In this document: in pieces, positions 18,726 to 29,089 of the stretch
Layout of the letters: the number at the start of each line of letters is the position of its first letter
How positions within the stretch are numbered: the first letter of the stretch is position 1
DNA from: Acidovorax sp. NCPPB 3576
GTDB taxonomy: Bacteria > Pseudomonadota > Gammaproteobacteria > Burkholderiales > Burkholderiaceae_C
DNA length: 64,000 nucleotides
NCBI RefSeq assembly: GCF_028473605.1
Contig: NZ_CP097267.1
Coordinates: forward strand, 1,058,501 to 1,122,500
Direction: 5' to 3'
The notes under the pieces: model-generated
What the model saw: the letters and a program-made list of their open reading frames with translations, nothing else
Database searches by the model: none
What the model was told of the DNA's origin: nothing
Made by a program: the position numbers and the translations under genes

Positions 18726-19601
18726 ATGACCGCCACCCCGCCCGTGCCGCCCTCCGCGCGCTCCGTGACCTTCCATGGCCTGCCCGCGCTGCAGCTGGCG
18801 CTGCCGACGGGCGAGACCGCCACCGTGGCGCTGCAGGGCGCCCAGGTGCTGTCCTGGACAGGCCCGGGCGGCGACGAGCGGTTCTTCCTGAGCCCGCGCG
18901 CCGCCCTGGACGGCCACTCGCCGATCCGCGGGGGCGTTCCCGTTTGCTTTCCCCAGTTCAACCAGCGCGGCCCGCTGGCCAAGCATGGCTTTGCGCGCAC
19001 CTTGCCCTGGCGGGTGGAGCGCCGCAGCGGCGCAGGCGAGGGCGGTGCCGAGGCGGCCCGCGCCGTGTTCGCGCTGGACGACACGCCCGAGACGCGGGCC
19101 TGGTGGCCCCACGGGTTCGCGGCGCGCCTCACGGTGGAGCTGTCCGCCGAACACCTTTTGCTCGACCTGTCGGTGCGCAACACCGGCACCACGGCGTGGG
19201 ATTTCACCGCCGCGCTGCACGGCTACTACCGCGTGAGCGACATCGCCGCCACCCGCGTGGAGGGGCTCGACGGCTGCGCCCGCTGGGATTCGGTGGCCGA
19301 CGTGCATTCGGTGCAGCAGGGCCCCGTGGCGTTCGACGGCGAATACGACTGCATCTTCTCGGCCGCGCCCGCGCCGCTGCGGCTGCACGCGGGCGACCAC
19401 GCGCTGACCCTCGCGCAAAGCCCGTCCTGGGGCAACACGGTGGTCTGGAACCCCGGCGCCGCCCTGTGCGCGAAGCTGGCCGACCTGCCCCCCGACGGCT
19501 ACCGGCACATGGTGTGCGTGGAAGCCGCCTGCATCGACCACCCCGTGCACCTGGCGCCCGGCGCCGGCTGGTCGGGCTGGCAGCGCCTGGGGGCCGGCTG
19601 A
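18726..19601 (+). CDS. D-hexose-6-phosphate mutarotase (YeaD family)
   Basis: 291-residue cytoplasmic aldose-1-epimerase-like protein that equilibrates alpha and beta glucose-6-phosphate. Family landmarks are GAQVLSW, RGGVPVCFPQF, AKHGFAR (His of the active site) and a distal ETRAWWPH segment. The start at 18726 is preceded by a TACAAT box and no ribosome site. It stands alone between the symporter and hisF, 55 bp before hisF, so read-through into the his genes is possible. Confidence 0.88.
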   Translation: MTATPPVPPSARSVTFHGLPALQLALPTGETATVALQGAQVLSWTGPGGDERFFLSPRAALDGHSPIRGGVPVCFPQFNQRGPLAKHGFARTLPWRVERRSGAGEGGAEAARAVFALDDTPETRAWWPHGFAARLTVELSAEHLLLDLSVRNTGTTAWDFTAALHGYYRVSDIAATRVEGLDGCARWDSVADVHSVQQGPVAFDGEYDCIFSAAPAPLRLHAGDHALTLAQSPSWGNTVVWNPGAALCAKLADLPPDGYRHMVCVEAACIDHPVHLAPGAGWSGWQRLGAG

Positions 19602-19656
19602 ACTGCCCGGCACTGCCTGAACCGCACCCTCAACCGTTTCTTTTTTCGGAATCTCC

Positions 19657-20432
<776 letters not shown>

Positions 20433-20436
<4 letters not shown>

Positions 20437-21035
20437 GGGTGCGCCGCGCTCTGTTTCGTGCCGGTGCCGCAGCGTGCCTGGCCGGCATGGTGGTCGCCGT
20501 GCTGGCCGGCTGCGCGCAGGTGCCGCGCAGCGGCGGCGCCACGCCGCCCCCGGCGTATGCATCGGGCTACTTCGACCGCGCTCCGTGCGCCGACCGCATC
20601 GGCCGCTGCTTCGGCGCCACCATCGGCGGCCAGCCGGTGGAGGTGATCGCCACGCGCGAGGAATTCGAGCGCCTTCGGGCGCAGCTGCGTGCGCTCAACG
20701 GCGGCGTGCGCGATGTGTACTGGACCGTGCGCCGCCCGCTCGGCAGCGCCGAAGCGCTCGATGTGAAGACCTTCGCCAACGATTTCGGCCGGGCCTACGT
20801 GGGCGAGCCCCGCGAAGAGGCCGACGTGACCGTGTACGCCCTCGATGGCCAGGACCTGGACAGCGAAACCGAGCACGTCGCCAGCCCCGACGTGCGCATC
20901 GGCGGCCGCCCGGCCGTGGTGCAGCAGGAAACGCTCACGCAGGACACCCTGCCGCCCGGCCGCTATGCCTTCGCCATCAAGTACCTGGGCCGCGCGAACT
21001 GGGACCGCAAGTGGGTCTTGCTGTCGGTGAAATGA
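20433..21035 (+). CDS. Small lipoprotein of unknown function in the his operon
   Basis: 200 residues starting at GTG 20433, which overlaps the hisF stop (GTGA). A second GTG lies six bases on. The N-terminus [12 protein letters not shown] is followed by a hydrophobic stretch and the lipobox VLAGC, so it should be an exported lipoprotein. The mature part is acidic and has no domain that I recognise. It is clearly coding: compact, with base usage like its neighbours. Its place between hisF and hisI is unusual because it is not a histidine enzyme. No function is proposed. Confidence 0.8.
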
Positions 21036-21072
21036 CGCGGCAATGGGGCTATGAACGAAAATGGCCTCCACC

Positions 21073-21118
21073 GCAATCAACACTAGGGCGTATTGCTATT
21101 AAATTAGTAGCAATCACG
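21073..21118 (+). repeat. Dispersed palindromic intergenic repeat, copy 1
   Basis: Begins GCAATCAACACTAGGGC and continues into a small palindrome TTGCTATT-N-GTAGCAA. The same sequence recurs at 31249-31293 (opposite strand) and 36533-36575. All are intergenic and AT-rich compared with the neighbouring genes. Here it lies between the lipoprotein gene and hisI. Confidence 0.8.
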
Positions 21119-21155
21119 CATTTTTGCAATGCAGCGAACGACCGGAAATGAATCC

Positions 21156-21545
21156 ATGAACTGGCTCGACGAAGTGAAATGGGATGCGCAGGGCCTGGTG
21201 CCCGCCATCGCGCAGGAGGCGGCCACGGGCGATGTGCTCATGTTCGCGTGGATGGACCGCGAGGCCCTGGCCAAGACCGCCGAACTGGGGCGCGCGGTGT
21301 ATTTCAGCCGCTCGCGCGGCAAGCTGTGGTTCAAGGGCGAGGAATCGGGCCATGTGCAGACGGTGCACGAGATCCGCCTGGACTGCGACAACGACGTGGT
21401 GCTGCTCAAGGTGACCCAGCTCGGCCATGAGCCGGGCATCGCCTGCCACACCGGCCGCCACAGCTGCTTTTTCAGCGTGCTCAAGGACGGCGCGTGGCAG
21501 GCGGTCGATCCGGTCTTGAAAGACCCCGAGTCCATCTACAAATAA
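21156..21545 (+). CDS. hisI: HisI, phosphoribosyl-AMP cyclohydrolase
   Basis: 129-residue zinc/magnesium enzyme that opens the PR-AMP ring in step 3 of histidine synthesis. The start is [10 protein letters not shown] at 21156, the usual family N-terminus; an ATG 27 bp upstream is less likely. Motifs include [26 protein letters not shown] and the metal-site Asp/Cys cluster LDCDNDVVL...[11 protein letters not shown]. Separate from hisE, as usual in Betaproteobacteria, and followed by it after 5 bp. Confidence 0.96.
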   Translation: MNWLDEVKWDAQGLVPAIAQEAATGDVLMFAWMDREALAKTAELGRAVYFSRSRGKLWFKGEESGHVQTVHEIRLDCDNDVVLLKVTQLGHEPGIACHTGRHSCFFSVLKDGAWQAVDPVLKDPESIYK

Positions 21546-21550
21546 CGGCA

Positions 21551-21973
21551 ATGCCCATGACCATCCCCCTCACCGACGCCCCGGCCCCGCAGGCCCGCCC
21601 GTCCGAAGACGCGCTCGCGCGCCTGGCCGCCGTGATCGAAAGCCGCAAGCCCGCCCATGGCGGCGATGCGGACAAGAGCTATGTGGCTCGGCTGCTGCAC
21701 AAGGGCCCGGACGCCTTCCTCAAGAAGATCGGCGAGGAAGCCACCGAGGTCGTCATGGCCGCCAAGGACGTGGACCACGGCGCCGACCCGTCCAAGCTGG
21801 TGTACGAAGTGGCCGACCTGTGGTTTCATTCCATGATCGCCCTCGCGCACTACGGCCTGACCCCGGCCGACGTGGTGGCCGAACTGGAGCGCCGCGAGGG
21901 CACCAGCGGCATCGAGGAAAAATCCCTGCGCAAGGCCCTGGCCCGCGCCAACGACGAAGGAGCGACCCCGTGA
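21551..21973 (+). CDS. hisE: HisE, phosphoribosyl-ATP pyrophosphatase
   Basis: 140-residue all-alpha MazG-like hydrolase that removes pyrophosphate from PR-ATP (step 2). It contains the metal-binding helices [16 protein letters not shown] and [14 protein letters not shown], with the expected EExxE...ExxD pattern. Two close ATGs (21551, 21557) are possible starts. The stop overlaps the next gene as GTGA. Confidence 0.95.
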   Translation: MPMTIPLTDAPAPQARPSEDALARLAAVIESRKPAHGGDADKSYVARLLHKGPDAFLKKIGEEATEVVMAAKDVDHGADPSKLVYEVADLWFHSMIALAHYGLTPADVVAELERREGTSGIEEKSLRKALARANDEGATP

Positions 21974-22353
21974 GCGACATCATCGACGTGGAACCGAACG
22001 AGCGGGCCGAATCGCTCAAGACCGTGGGGTGGATCAGCTACCTCCTGCACTTGATCGTCGCCGTGGGCGCCGTGATCCCGGGCGCGCAGCCGGGGGCCTT
22101 GCTGCTGGTCATCGCGCTGGTCATCGACCTGGTCAAGAAAAGCGATGCCGAAGGCACCTGGCAGGCCAGCCATTTCTCTTACCGCATCCGCACCGTGCTG
22201 TGGGCCGGCGTGCTCTACGTGGTGACCGCGCCGCTGTGGCTGCTGTTCATCGCGCCGGGCTGGATCGCCTGGGGCCTGATCTCCATCTGGTTCCTGTATC
22301 GCATCGTGCGCGGCATGGTGGCGATGAACAAGGGCCAGGCGGTCGATGCCTGA
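21970..22353 (+). CDS. Small inner-membrane protein (DUF4870-like)
   Basis: 127 residues with about three hydrophobic helices (near 25-42, 42-58 and 82-112) and a short charged N-terminus. The layout resembles DUF4870-type small membrane proteins, which have no known activity. It starts with GTG overlapping the hisE stop and overlaps the patatin gene by 8 bp, so it is part of this operon. Confidence 0.75.
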   Translation: MSDIIDVEPNERAESLKTVGWISYLLHLIVAVGAVIPGAQPGALLLVIALVIDLVKKSDAEGTWQASHFSYRIRTVLWAGVLYVVTAPLWLLFIAPGWIAWGLISIWFLYRIVRGMVAMNKGQAVDA

Positions 22354-23380
22354 GGCGGCAGCCCCCAAGGCGCCGCGGCGGCTCAACCTCGCGCTGCAGG
22401 GCGGGGGCTCGCACGGCGCGCTGACCTGGGGCGTGCTCGATGCGCTGCTGGAAGACGGGCGCTTCACGCTCGACGGCATCAGCGGCACGAGCGCCGGCGC
22501 CATGAACGCCGTGGCCCTGGCCCATGGCTTCGCGCAGGCCGCCAAGGCGCATCGGCACGGCAGCGCCGACGCGGTGCACCGCGCCGGCTGCGAGGAGGCC
22601 CGGGCCACGCTCAAGCGGCTGTGGGAGGGCGTGGGCACCATGGGCAGCCTGCTGTGGGGTGTGCCACTGGCCTCCAGCCCCTTCATGGGCATGATGTCGC
22701 AGTGGCTCTCGCCCTACCAGACGAACCCGCTGGACATCAACCCGCTGCGCCGGCTGCTGGAGCGCGAGGTGGACTTCGACGTGCTGAGCGCCGCCCGCCA
22801 CCCCCGCGTCTTTGTCTGCGCCACCAACGTGCGCACCGGGCGCGGCGAGATCTTCTCCGGCAAGACCCTGAGCGCCGACGCCGTCATGGCCTCGGCCTGC
22901 CTGCCGCTGATGTTCAAGGCCGTGCAGATCGGCGACCAGCATTACTGGGACGGCGGCTACTCCGGCAACCCGGCCCTGCATCCACTGATCTACAGCACCG
23001 AATGCAGCGACATCCTGCTGGTGCAGATCAACCCCATCGAGCACGCCGAGGTGCCCGACACCGCCTCCGAGATCATGGAGCGCATGAACGAGGTCACCTT
23101 CAACGCCAGCCTGCTGGCGGAGATGCGCGCCATCGAGTTCGTGCGGCGCCTGCTGGCCGAGGGCAAGCTGGATGCCGAGCGCTACAAGAGCGTGCGCATG
23201 CACCGCATCGACGGCGGCTCGCTGCTGGCGGGGTTCGGCTCGTCCAGCAAGACGCGCGCGGACCTGTCGTTCATCCGCCAGTTGTTCGAGCTGGGCCGCA
23301 CCGCGGGGCAGCAGTGGATCAAGACGCACCAGGCCGACGTCGGGGTGCGGCCCACGGTGAACCTCGCCGACAATGCCTGA
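22346..23380 (+). CDS. Patatin-like phospholipase
   Basis: 344-residue predicted serine lipid hydrolase. All patatin motifs are present: the oxyanion loop LQGGGSHGALTWGVLD, the nucleophile elbow GTSAG (Ser), and the dyad Asp in DGGYSGNP. There is no clear signal peptide, so it is probably cytoplasmic or membrane-associated. The length is usual for single-domain bacterial patatins. It overlaps the preceding membrane protein gene and precedes the HIT gene by 44 bp. Confidence 0.92.
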   Translation: MPEAAAPKAPRRLNLALQGGGSHGALTWGVLDALLEDGRFTLDGISGTSAGAMNAVALAHGFAQAAKAHRHGSADAVHRAGCEEARATLKRLWEGVGTMGSLLWGVPLASSPFMGMMSQWLSPYQTNPLDINPLRRLLEREVDFDVLSAARHPRVFVCATNVRTGRGEIFSGKTLSADAVMASACLPLMFKAVQIGDQHYWDGGYSGNPALHPLIYSTECSDILLVQINPIEHAEVPDTASEIMERMNEVTFNASLLAEMRAIEFVRRLLAEGKLDAERYKSVRMHRIDGGSLLAGFGSSSKTRADLSFIRQLFELGRTAGQQWIKTHQADVGVRPTVNLADNA

Positions 23381-23424
23381 CCCCGGGCCGCCCCGGCAAC
23401 GATTCCTCTTTTTTCGACCCCACC

Positions 23425-23784
23425 ATGCAGCACGATCCGAACTGCCTTTTCTGCAAGATCATCGCGGGCCAGATTCCCTCCAGGAAGGTGTACGAGGACG
23501 AAGACATCTTCGCCTTCCATGACATCCACCCCTGGGCGCCCGTGCATTTTTTGATGGTGCCCAAGGAGCACGTGCATTCCATGGCCGGCGTGACCGAAGC
23601 CCATGCCGGCGTGCTGGGCCGCATGATGGCGCTGGCACCCCGGCTGGCGCTGGAGCAGGGCTGCAATCCCTATCCCGAAGGCGGTTTCCGCATCGTGGTG
23701 AACACGGGAGTGGAAGGTGGCCAGGAAGTGCACCACCTGCACGTTCACGTGATGGGCGGCCCGCGGCCCTGGCTCAAAGGCTGA
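23425..23784 (+). CDS. HIT-family nucleotide hydrolase (HinT-like)
   Basis: 119-residue cytoplasmic histidine triad protein. It has the N-terminal CLFCKIIAGQIPS of the Hint branch and the catalytic triad motif HHLHVHV near the C-terminus. Hint proteins cleave purine nucleoside phosphoramidates. This gene commonly sits between the his genes and tat in this bacterial family. Confidence 0.93.
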   Translation: MQHDPNCLFCKIIAGQIPSRKVYEDEDIFAFHDIHPWAPVHFLMVPKEHVHSMAGVTEAHAGVLGRMMALAPRLALEQGCNPYPEGGFRIVVNTGVEGGQEVHHLHVHVMGGPRPWLKG

Positions 23785-23889
23785 ACCGGCGGCGGCCGGG
23801 AAGGGCTGTGCAGCCCGGGCGCCGCAGGGGTATGAACTTCCCCGTCATGCGGCGGGTCTAGAATGGTCCGTATTCGTTAGGAGATTGAC

Positions 23890-24138
23890 ATGGGTTCGTT
23901 TTCCATCTGGCACTGGCTGATCGTGCTGCTGATCGTGGTGATGGTGTTCGGCACGAAAAAGCTCAAGAACATGGGTTCCGACCTGGGCGGCGCCGTCAAG
24001 GGCTTCAAGGACGGCATGAAGGACGGCTCCGCGAGCGACGTGCCCCCGGCCACGCCCCCCGCAGGCCAGGTCGTCAACAACACCGCCGTTGACCCCAAGG
24101 GCACCACCATCGACGTCGAAGCCAAGCACAAGAGCTGA
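23890..24138 (+). CDS. tatA: TatA, twin-arginine translocase pore subunit
   Basis: 82 residues: an N-terminal transmembrane helix ([21 protein letters not shown]), the FGTKKLKN hinge, an amphipathic helix [16 protein letters not shown] and a flexible acidic tail. TatA oligomerises to form the translocation path for folded proteins. TAGGAG precedes the ATG by six bases. A -10-like TAGAAT lies near 23860. Confidence 0.96.
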   Translation: MGSFSIWHWLIVLLIVVMVFGTKKLKNMGSDLGGAVKGFKDGMKDGSASDVPPATPPAGQVVNNTAVDPKGTTIDVEAKHKS

Positions 24139-24161
24139 GCCCGCCGGCCGGCACTTCCTCC

Positions 24162-24656
24162 ATGATCGACATTGGCCTGTCCAAAATGATGCTGATCGGC
24201 GCCGTGGCGCTGATCGTCATCGGACCCGAAAAGCTGCCGCGCGTGGCGCGCACCGTCGGCACGCTGCTGGGCAAGGCGCAGCGCTACGTGGCCGACGTGA
24301 AGTCCGAGGTCAACCGTTCCATGGAACTGGACGAGCTGCGCAAGATGAAGGAAACGATGGAAGGGGCCGCACGCGACGTGCACCAGACCATCCACACCAG
24401 CGCCAGCGACTTCGAGAAAGACTGGAACAACGACTTTTCCGGCACCGCGTCCGGCACGGGCACCGACCCCGCCGGTGTATCGTACGACGCGGCCGGCGAC
24501 GCCAGCGTGGTGCCCGCGTACAAGCACCCCGGCAAGAACTGGCGCCTCAAGCGGGGCGCCACGCCGCAGTGGTACAAAGCCCGCAGCGGCGTGCGCACCA
24601 AGGCCCTGTCGGGCGCGGCGCGCGTGGCCCGCTTTCGGCCCCAGAAATTCCATTGA
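24162..24656 (+). CDS. tatB: TatB, twin-arginine translocase receptor subunit
   Basis: 164 residues: an N-terminal helix with the TatB-type [22 protein letters not shown], then a long amphipathic and coiled region (about 22-90) and a variable tail. The conserved Glu near position 8 of many TatB proteins is replaced here by Lys/Met context, within family variation. With TatC it forms the Tat signal-peptide receptor. Confidence 0.95.
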   Translation: MIDIGLSKMMLIGAVALIVIGPEKLPRVARTVGTLLGKAQRYVADVKSEVNRSMELDELRKMKETMEGAARDVHQTIHTSASDFEKDWNNDFSGTASGTGTDPAGVSYDAAGDASVVPAYKHPGKNWRLKRGATPQWYKARSGVRTKALSGAARVARFRPQKFH

Positions 24657-24713
24657 TGGCTGCGCACCCCGCGCAGCCACCCGCGCGGGTGCAATGCCCG
24701 CCCCTCCTGCACC

Positions 24714-25505
24714 ATGTCCGAAATCCCCACTAAAGAAGACGAGCTGGCCGGCACCGAGCAGCCGTTCGTGCAGCACCTCATGGAGCTGCGCGACCGGCTC
24801 GTCAAGGCGCTGATCGCCATCGGCGTCGTCGCAGGCATCCTGTTTTTCTACCCCGGTCCGGGCGCGCTCTACGACCTGCTGGCCGCGCCCCTGGTGGCGC
24901 ACCTGCCCAAGGGGGCCACGCTGATCGCCACCTCGGTGATCTCGCCGTTCATGGTGCCGCTCAAGATCTTGCTGATGTCCGCCTTCCTGGTGGCGCTGCC
25001 CGTGGTGCTGTGGCAGGTGTGGGCCTTCGTGGCGCCGGGCCTGTATTCGCACGAGAAGAAGCTGGTGCTGCCGCTGGTGGTGTCCAGCACGCTGCTGTTC
25101 CTGGTGGGCGTGGCGTTCTGCTACTTCTTCGTGTTCGGGCAGGTGTTCGCCTTCATCCAGAGCTTCGCGCCCAAGAGCATCACCGCCGCGCCTGACATCG
25201 AGGCGTACCTGAGCTTCGTGCTCACCATGTTCCTCGCGTTCGGCCTGTCGTTCGAGGTGCCGATCGTCGTGATCGTGCTGGCCCGCATGGGCATCGTGAG
25301 CGTGGAAAAGCTCAAGGGCTTTCGCGGCTATTTCATCGTGCTGGCCTTCATCATCGCCGCCGTGGTCACCCCGCCCGACGTGGTGTCCCAATTGGCGCTG
25401 GCCGTGCCGATGTGCCTGCTGTATGAGCTGGGCATCTGGGCCGCGCAGATCTTCATCCGCCATACCAAGTCGCCCGAGGACGAACAGGCGCAGGAACCCA
25501 CCTGA
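24714..25505 (+). CDS. tatC: TatC, twin-arginine translocase core subunit
   Basis: 263-residue inner-membrane protein with six helices. Landmarks are the N-terminal QHLMELRDRLVKAL (signal-peptide recognition site), the FxxE region AFGLSFEVPIV with its membrane-embedded Glu, and RGYFIVLAFIIAAVVTPPD. Full length, with an acidic C-terminal tail. Closes the tat operon. Confidence 0.97.
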   Translation: MSEIPTKEDELAGTEQPFVQHLMELRDRLVKALIAIGVVAGILFFYPGPGALYDLLAAPLVAHLPKGATLIATSVISPFMVPLKILLMSAFLVALPVVLWQVWAFVAPGLYSHEKKLVLPLVVSSTLLFLVGVAFCYFFVFGQVFAFIQSFAPKSITAAPDIEAYLSFVLTMFLAFGLSFEVPIVVIVLARMGIVSVEKLKGFRGYFIVLAFIIAAVVTPPDVVSQLALAVPMCLLYELGIWAAQIFIRHTKSPEDEQAQEPT

Positions 25506-25760
25506 TCGGATCGGGGCCGGCGGGGCTTGGCACTCCGGCGCGGCGTGCCTTGGCCTTCTCCGCCGGGTCCGGCTGCACCGGGACCGGGGTGGTGATCGGT
25601 TCTTCATCTCGGCGCTGATGCCGCGCCAGGGGTTGCCTGCAGAGCACCCCATGGCCTGATCCTCGCCGGGCATTCCGCATCGCCCGCAAGGCCCTCTGGA
25701 CCACGGCGCCACGCACGGGCCACCCGCAGGGCTCGTGCACCGCCCCATCCATTCCCATCG

Positions 25761-25780
25761 TCCCGCGAAGCATCGCGGGA
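25761..25780. terminator. Perfect hairpin between convergent tatC and degQ-like genes
   Basis: TCCCGCGAAGCATCGCGGGA is an 8-bp perfect stem with an AGCA loop, 10 bp beyond the stop of the minus-strand protease gene. No T-run follows on either strand, so if it is a terminator it is not of the classic kind. Nothing else that I can support lies in 25506-25790. Confidence 0.45.
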
Positions 25781-25790
25781 CAGCGCCTCC

Positions 25791-26954
25791 TCAGCGCTGC
25801 TGCTGCGGCACCTGCTGCGCCCGCTGCGGCCGGGGCCGCGTGCCGGGCACCACTTCCAGCTCCACCCGCGAATCCCCGCGCTGCAGCTGGAACGTGGCCG
25901 GCGCGCCGGGCTTGAGCGAGGCCACCGCGGTGAGCAGGGCGGAGACGCTGGCGGTCGGCTTGTCTTCCACCTGCACGATCACGTCGCCCGGGCGCATGCC
26001 GGCGCGGGCGGCGGGGCCGTCCTGCAGCACGCCGGTGATGATCACGCCCTCGGAGGCCTTCACGCCGAAGGTCTGCGCCAGTTCGGGCGACAGCTCGTTC
26101 GGCTCCACGCCGATCCAGCCGCGCGTGACCTGTCCGTCCTTCACGATGCCGTCCAGCACCAGCTTGGCGGTGGACACGGGAATGGCGAAGCCGATGCCCA
26201 TGCTGCCGCCCGAGCGCGAGTAGATGGCGGTGTTGATGCCCATCAGGTTGCCGTTCACGTCCACCAGCGCGCCGCCCGAATTGCCCGGATTGATGGCCGC
26301 GTCGGTCTGGATGAAGTTCTCGAACGTGTTGATGCCCAGCTGGCTGCGGCCCAGCGCGCTCACGATGCCGCTGGTGACCGTCTGCCCCACGCCGAACGGG
26401 TTGCCGATGGCCAGCACATGGTCGCCCACGGCGAGCTGGTCGGAGTTGCCCAGCACGATGACCGGCAGCTTGTCCAGCTGTACCTTCAGGATGGCCAGGT
26501 CGGTGTCCGGGTCGGTTCCGATCACGGTGGCGCGCGTGCGGCGGCTGTCGGTCAGCGTGACCTCGATCTCGTCCGCGCCCTCGACCACGTGGTTGTTGGT
26601 CAGGATGTAGCCGTCCGGGCTGATGATCACGCCGCTGCCCAGGCCGGTCTGCGCCTGCTGCGTGCCCTGGTCGCCGAAGAAGAACTGGAACCACGGGTCG
26701 TTGCTGCGCGGGTGGCGCACGGCCTTGCTGGTGTTGATGCTGACCACCGCCGGCGCCGCCTTGCGCGCCGCGGCGGCGAAGCTGCCAGGGGCGGGGGGAA
26801 CCGCCGGGGTGCTGGGCGCCTCGATCAGCGACACCCCCGCACCGCTGCGCGTCGCGCCGCGCCGCAGCCAGTCCGGCTGGAGGGTGGCGACGACGAAGTA
26901 GCCCGCGACGAGCACCGTCACGGTCTGGGAAAACAGCAGCCAAAAGCGCTTCAT
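25791..26954 (-). CDS. Membrane-anchored Deg/HtrA serine protease, one PDZ
   Basis: 387 residues: an N-terminal membrane anchor (about 5-25), a trypsin-like domain (about 70-265) with the triad His in ILTNNHVV, Asp in DTDLAILK and Ser in NPGNSGGAL, then a single PDZ domain (about 275-370). The tail is Gln/Pro-rich. The architecture matches DegS/AlgW/HhoB-type periplasmic proteases rather than two-PDZ DegP. The start at 26954 (MKRFWLLFS) gives the anchor directly; longer frames are low-complexity. Often found next to tatABC in this family. Confidence 0.93.
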   Translation of the reverse strand: MKRFWLLFSQTVTVLVAGYFVVATLQPDWLRRGATRSGAGVSLIEAPSTPAVPPAPGSFAAAARKAAPAVVSINTSKAVRHPRSNDPWFQFFFGDQGTQQAQTGLGSGVIISPDGYILTNNHVVEGADEIEVTLTDSRRTRATVIGTDPDTDLAILKVQLDKLPVIVLGNSDQLAVGDHVLAIGNPFGVGQTVTSGIVSALGRSQLGINTFENFIQTDAAINPGNSGGALVDVNGNLMGINTAIYSRSGGSMGIGFAIPVSTAKLVLDGIVKDGQVTRGWIGVEPNELSPELAQTFGVKASEGVIITGVLQDGPAARAGMRPGDVIVQVEDKPTASVSALLTAVASLKPGAPATFQLQRGDSRVELEVVPGTRPRPQRAQQVPQQQR

Positions 26955-27257
26955 GGTGGGCAGTGATGAAAACCGGGGAAGGGCGATTGTCGCCAGTTTG
27001 GGCTGGACCTGGGGCGAACAAGGCCGGTGGGCCGTCAGCCCGGGGTCAGCCCCGCAGGCGGGCCGCTCAGGGCAAACCCTTAAAATGCCGCAGCGACTGC
27101 CACTGCCAACCCCCGTCCCGTTCTCCCTGCGCGGCCCGGCCCACCGGCCCCGCCGCCTTGCCGACACGCCCCATCCGGAATGCCTGCTGAACGCCGGCCG
27201 CGCACCGCGCCCGCGGTGCCTGCGCAGTCCCGCCATCGATCCCTCCGGAACCTGCCA
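26955..27257. promoter_or_regulatory. Divergent region between protease and MFS genes
   Basis: 303 bp between two divergent genes, expected to hold both promoters. A TTAAAAT block near 27079-27085 is the only AT-rich -10 candidate that I see for the plus-strand MFS gene. No repeat or convincing small gene found. Confidence 0.35.
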
Positions 27258-28580
27258 ATGACTTCACCTTCCCCCGCCGCCGGCCCCACGGTCGCCGCGC
27301 CCCGCCGCCCGCTCACCCGCCACGACTACCAGACGCTGGGCCTGTCCGCCCTGGGCGGCACGCTCGAGTTCTACGACTTCGTCATCTACGTCTTCTTCGC
27401 CGCCGTGCTGGGCGGGCTGTTCTTTCCGGCCGACATGCCCGACTGGCTGCGCCAGCTGCAGACCTTCGGCATCTTCGCCGCCGGCTACCTGGCGCGCCCC
27501 GTGGGCGGCATCATCATTGCCCACTTCGGCGACAAGCTGGGCCGCAAGCGCATGTTCACGCTGTCGATCTTCCTGATGGCCGTGCCCACGCTGGTCATCG
27601 GCCTGCTGCCCACCTACGCCAGCATCGGCGTGGCGGCGCCGCTGCTGCTGCTGGCCATGCGCGTGCTGCAGGGCGCGGCCATCGGCGGCGAGATGCCCGG
27701 GGCCTGGGTGTTCGTGGCCGAGCATGTGCCCGCCAACCGCTACGGCCTGGGCGTGGGCACGCTCACCGCCGGCATCACGGGCGGCATCCTGCTCGGGTCG
27801 CTGGTGGCCATCGGCATCAACCGCAGCTACGCGCCTGCCGAAGTGCAGGAATTCGCCTGGCGCATTCCGTTCATCCTGGGCGGCGTGTTCGGCCTGGTGT
27901 CGGTGTACCTGCGGCGCTTCCTGCACGAAACGCCCGTGTTCCAGGAGCTGGCCGCCCGCCGCGCCGTGGCGCGCGAACTGCCGGTCAAGACCGTGCTGCG
28001 CGACCACCGCGGCGCCATGCTGCTGGTGGCCCTGATGACCTGGGTGCTGTCCACCGCCATCGTGGTGGTGGTGCTCATCACGCCCACCTACCTGCAGAAG
28101 GTGTTCCACATTCCCGCCACGCTGGCGCTGGAGGCCAACGCGGTGGCCACGCTCACGCTCACCATCGGCTGCGTACTCGTCGGCTGGGCCACGGACCGCT
28201 TCGGCACGCGCCCGGTGATGCTGGTGGGCTGGGGCGGGCTGGTGGTCACCACCTACCTGTTCTACACGGGACTGCCGGGCACGCCGGCCACGCTGGTGTT
28301 CAACTACGGGCTGATCGGCCTGTTCGTGGGCTCGATCGCGCTGCTGCCGATCGTGGGCGTGCGGGCGTTTCCGCCCGAGGTGCGCTTCACCGGCCTGTCC
28401 TTCTCTTACAACATGGCCTATGCGGTGTTCGGCGGCATCACGCCCATCCTCATCACGCTGTGGCAGCAGCACGACGTGCTGGCCAACGCCCACTACGTGG
28501 CGGCCATGGGCGTGCTCGGGTTCGCGCTCGGGTTCGTGCCGCTGGCCTCGCGCGGCTGGCAGCCGGCGGCGAAGGCCTGA
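27258..28580 (+). CDS. MFS transporter, metabolite:H+ symporter (MHS) type
   Basis: 440-residue major facilitator with 12 helices. N-terminal signature GGTLEFYDFVIYVFFA and the loop 2-3 motif FGDKLGRKRM are typical of the MHS subfamily (ProP, KgtP, citrate and shikimate carriers). MRVLQGAAIGGEMPGA is another MHS hallmark. The substrate is probably an organic acid or betaine; sequence alone does not decide. The start ATG at 27258 has CCGGAA upstream. Stands alone. Confidence 0.9.
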   Translation: MTSPSPAAGPTVAAPRRPLTRHDYQTLGLSALGGTLEFYDFVIYVFFAAVLGGLFFPADMPDWLRQLQTFGIFAAGYLARPVGGIIIAHFGDKLGRKRMFTLSIFLMAVPTLVIGLLPTYASIGVAAPLLLLAMRVLQGAAIGGEMPGAWVFVAEHVPANRYGLGVGTLTAGITGGILLGSLVAIGINRSYAPAEVQEFAWRIPFILGGVFGLVSVYLRRFLHETPVFQELAARRAVARELPVKTVLRDHRGAMLLVALMTWVLSTAIVVVVLITPTYLQKVFHIPATLALEANAVATLTLTIGCVLVGWATDRFGTRPVMLVGWGGLVVTTYLFYTGLPGTPATLVFNYGLIGLFVGSIALLPIVGVRAFPPEVRFTGLSFSYNMAYAVFGGITPILITLWQQHDVLANAHYVAAMGVLGFALGFVPLASRGWQPAAKA

Positions 28581-28681
28581 TGCGGAAGGATTGCTCCTCT
28601 GAGGGGCTGCCGTCAATGAACGGGCTGTTGGCTTCGCCATTGGTGGAGCCAGAAGAGGTCGTCAAGACCAAGGAGTAGACG

Positions 28682-29089
28682 ATGAAGATCGAAGGTGGGT
28701 GCTACTGCGGAGCAATCCAATACGAAGCGCAAGTTCAGCCCGGCACGACAACCGTCTGCCACTGCGACGATTGCCAGGCCCAGTCAGGGTCGGCCTTTCG
28801 CGCCAACATCGCCGCGCCCGCGTCCAGTTTTCGGCTCGTGAAGGGCACGCCCCGCACGTACATCAAGACAGCGGCCAGCGGAAACCAGCGCGTACTCGCG
28901 TTTTGCGAGGTGTGCGGCAGTTCGCTTTATGCGTGCGATGTGGACAGCCCCCAAACCTACTCATTGCGGATCGGCACGGTGAAGCAACGGCAGGAACTCG
29001 GCACACCGCAGCGCCAGATCTGGACACGGCGCCGTCATGAATGGGTCGGCCTGCCTGACGGCGTCCAGTCTTTTGAAGGACAGCCTTGA
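28682..29089 (+). CDS. GFA/CENP-V-family zinc protein
   Basis: 135 residues with the beta-tent zinc-binding fold of the GFA family (Gfa is an S-hydroxymethylglutathione synthase; most members are uncharacterised). Cys clusters GGCYCGAIQY, VCHCDDCQAQSG and FCEVCGSSL give the two zinc sites. Activity as a formaldehyde-activating enzyme should not be assumed, because the family is broad. Monocistronic as far as I can see. Confidence 0.9.
   Translation: MKIEGGCYCGAIQYEAQVQPGTTTVCHCDDCQAQSGSAFRANIAAPASSFRLVKGTPRTYIKTAASGNQRVLAFCEVCGSSLYACDVDSPQTYSLRIGTVKQRQELGTPQRQIWTRRRHEWVGLPDGVQSFEGQP

Noticed and set aside
24162..24656. tatB as a second tatA
   Set aside because: Longer amphipathic region, GPEKLP hinge and its position between tatA and tatC fit TatB.
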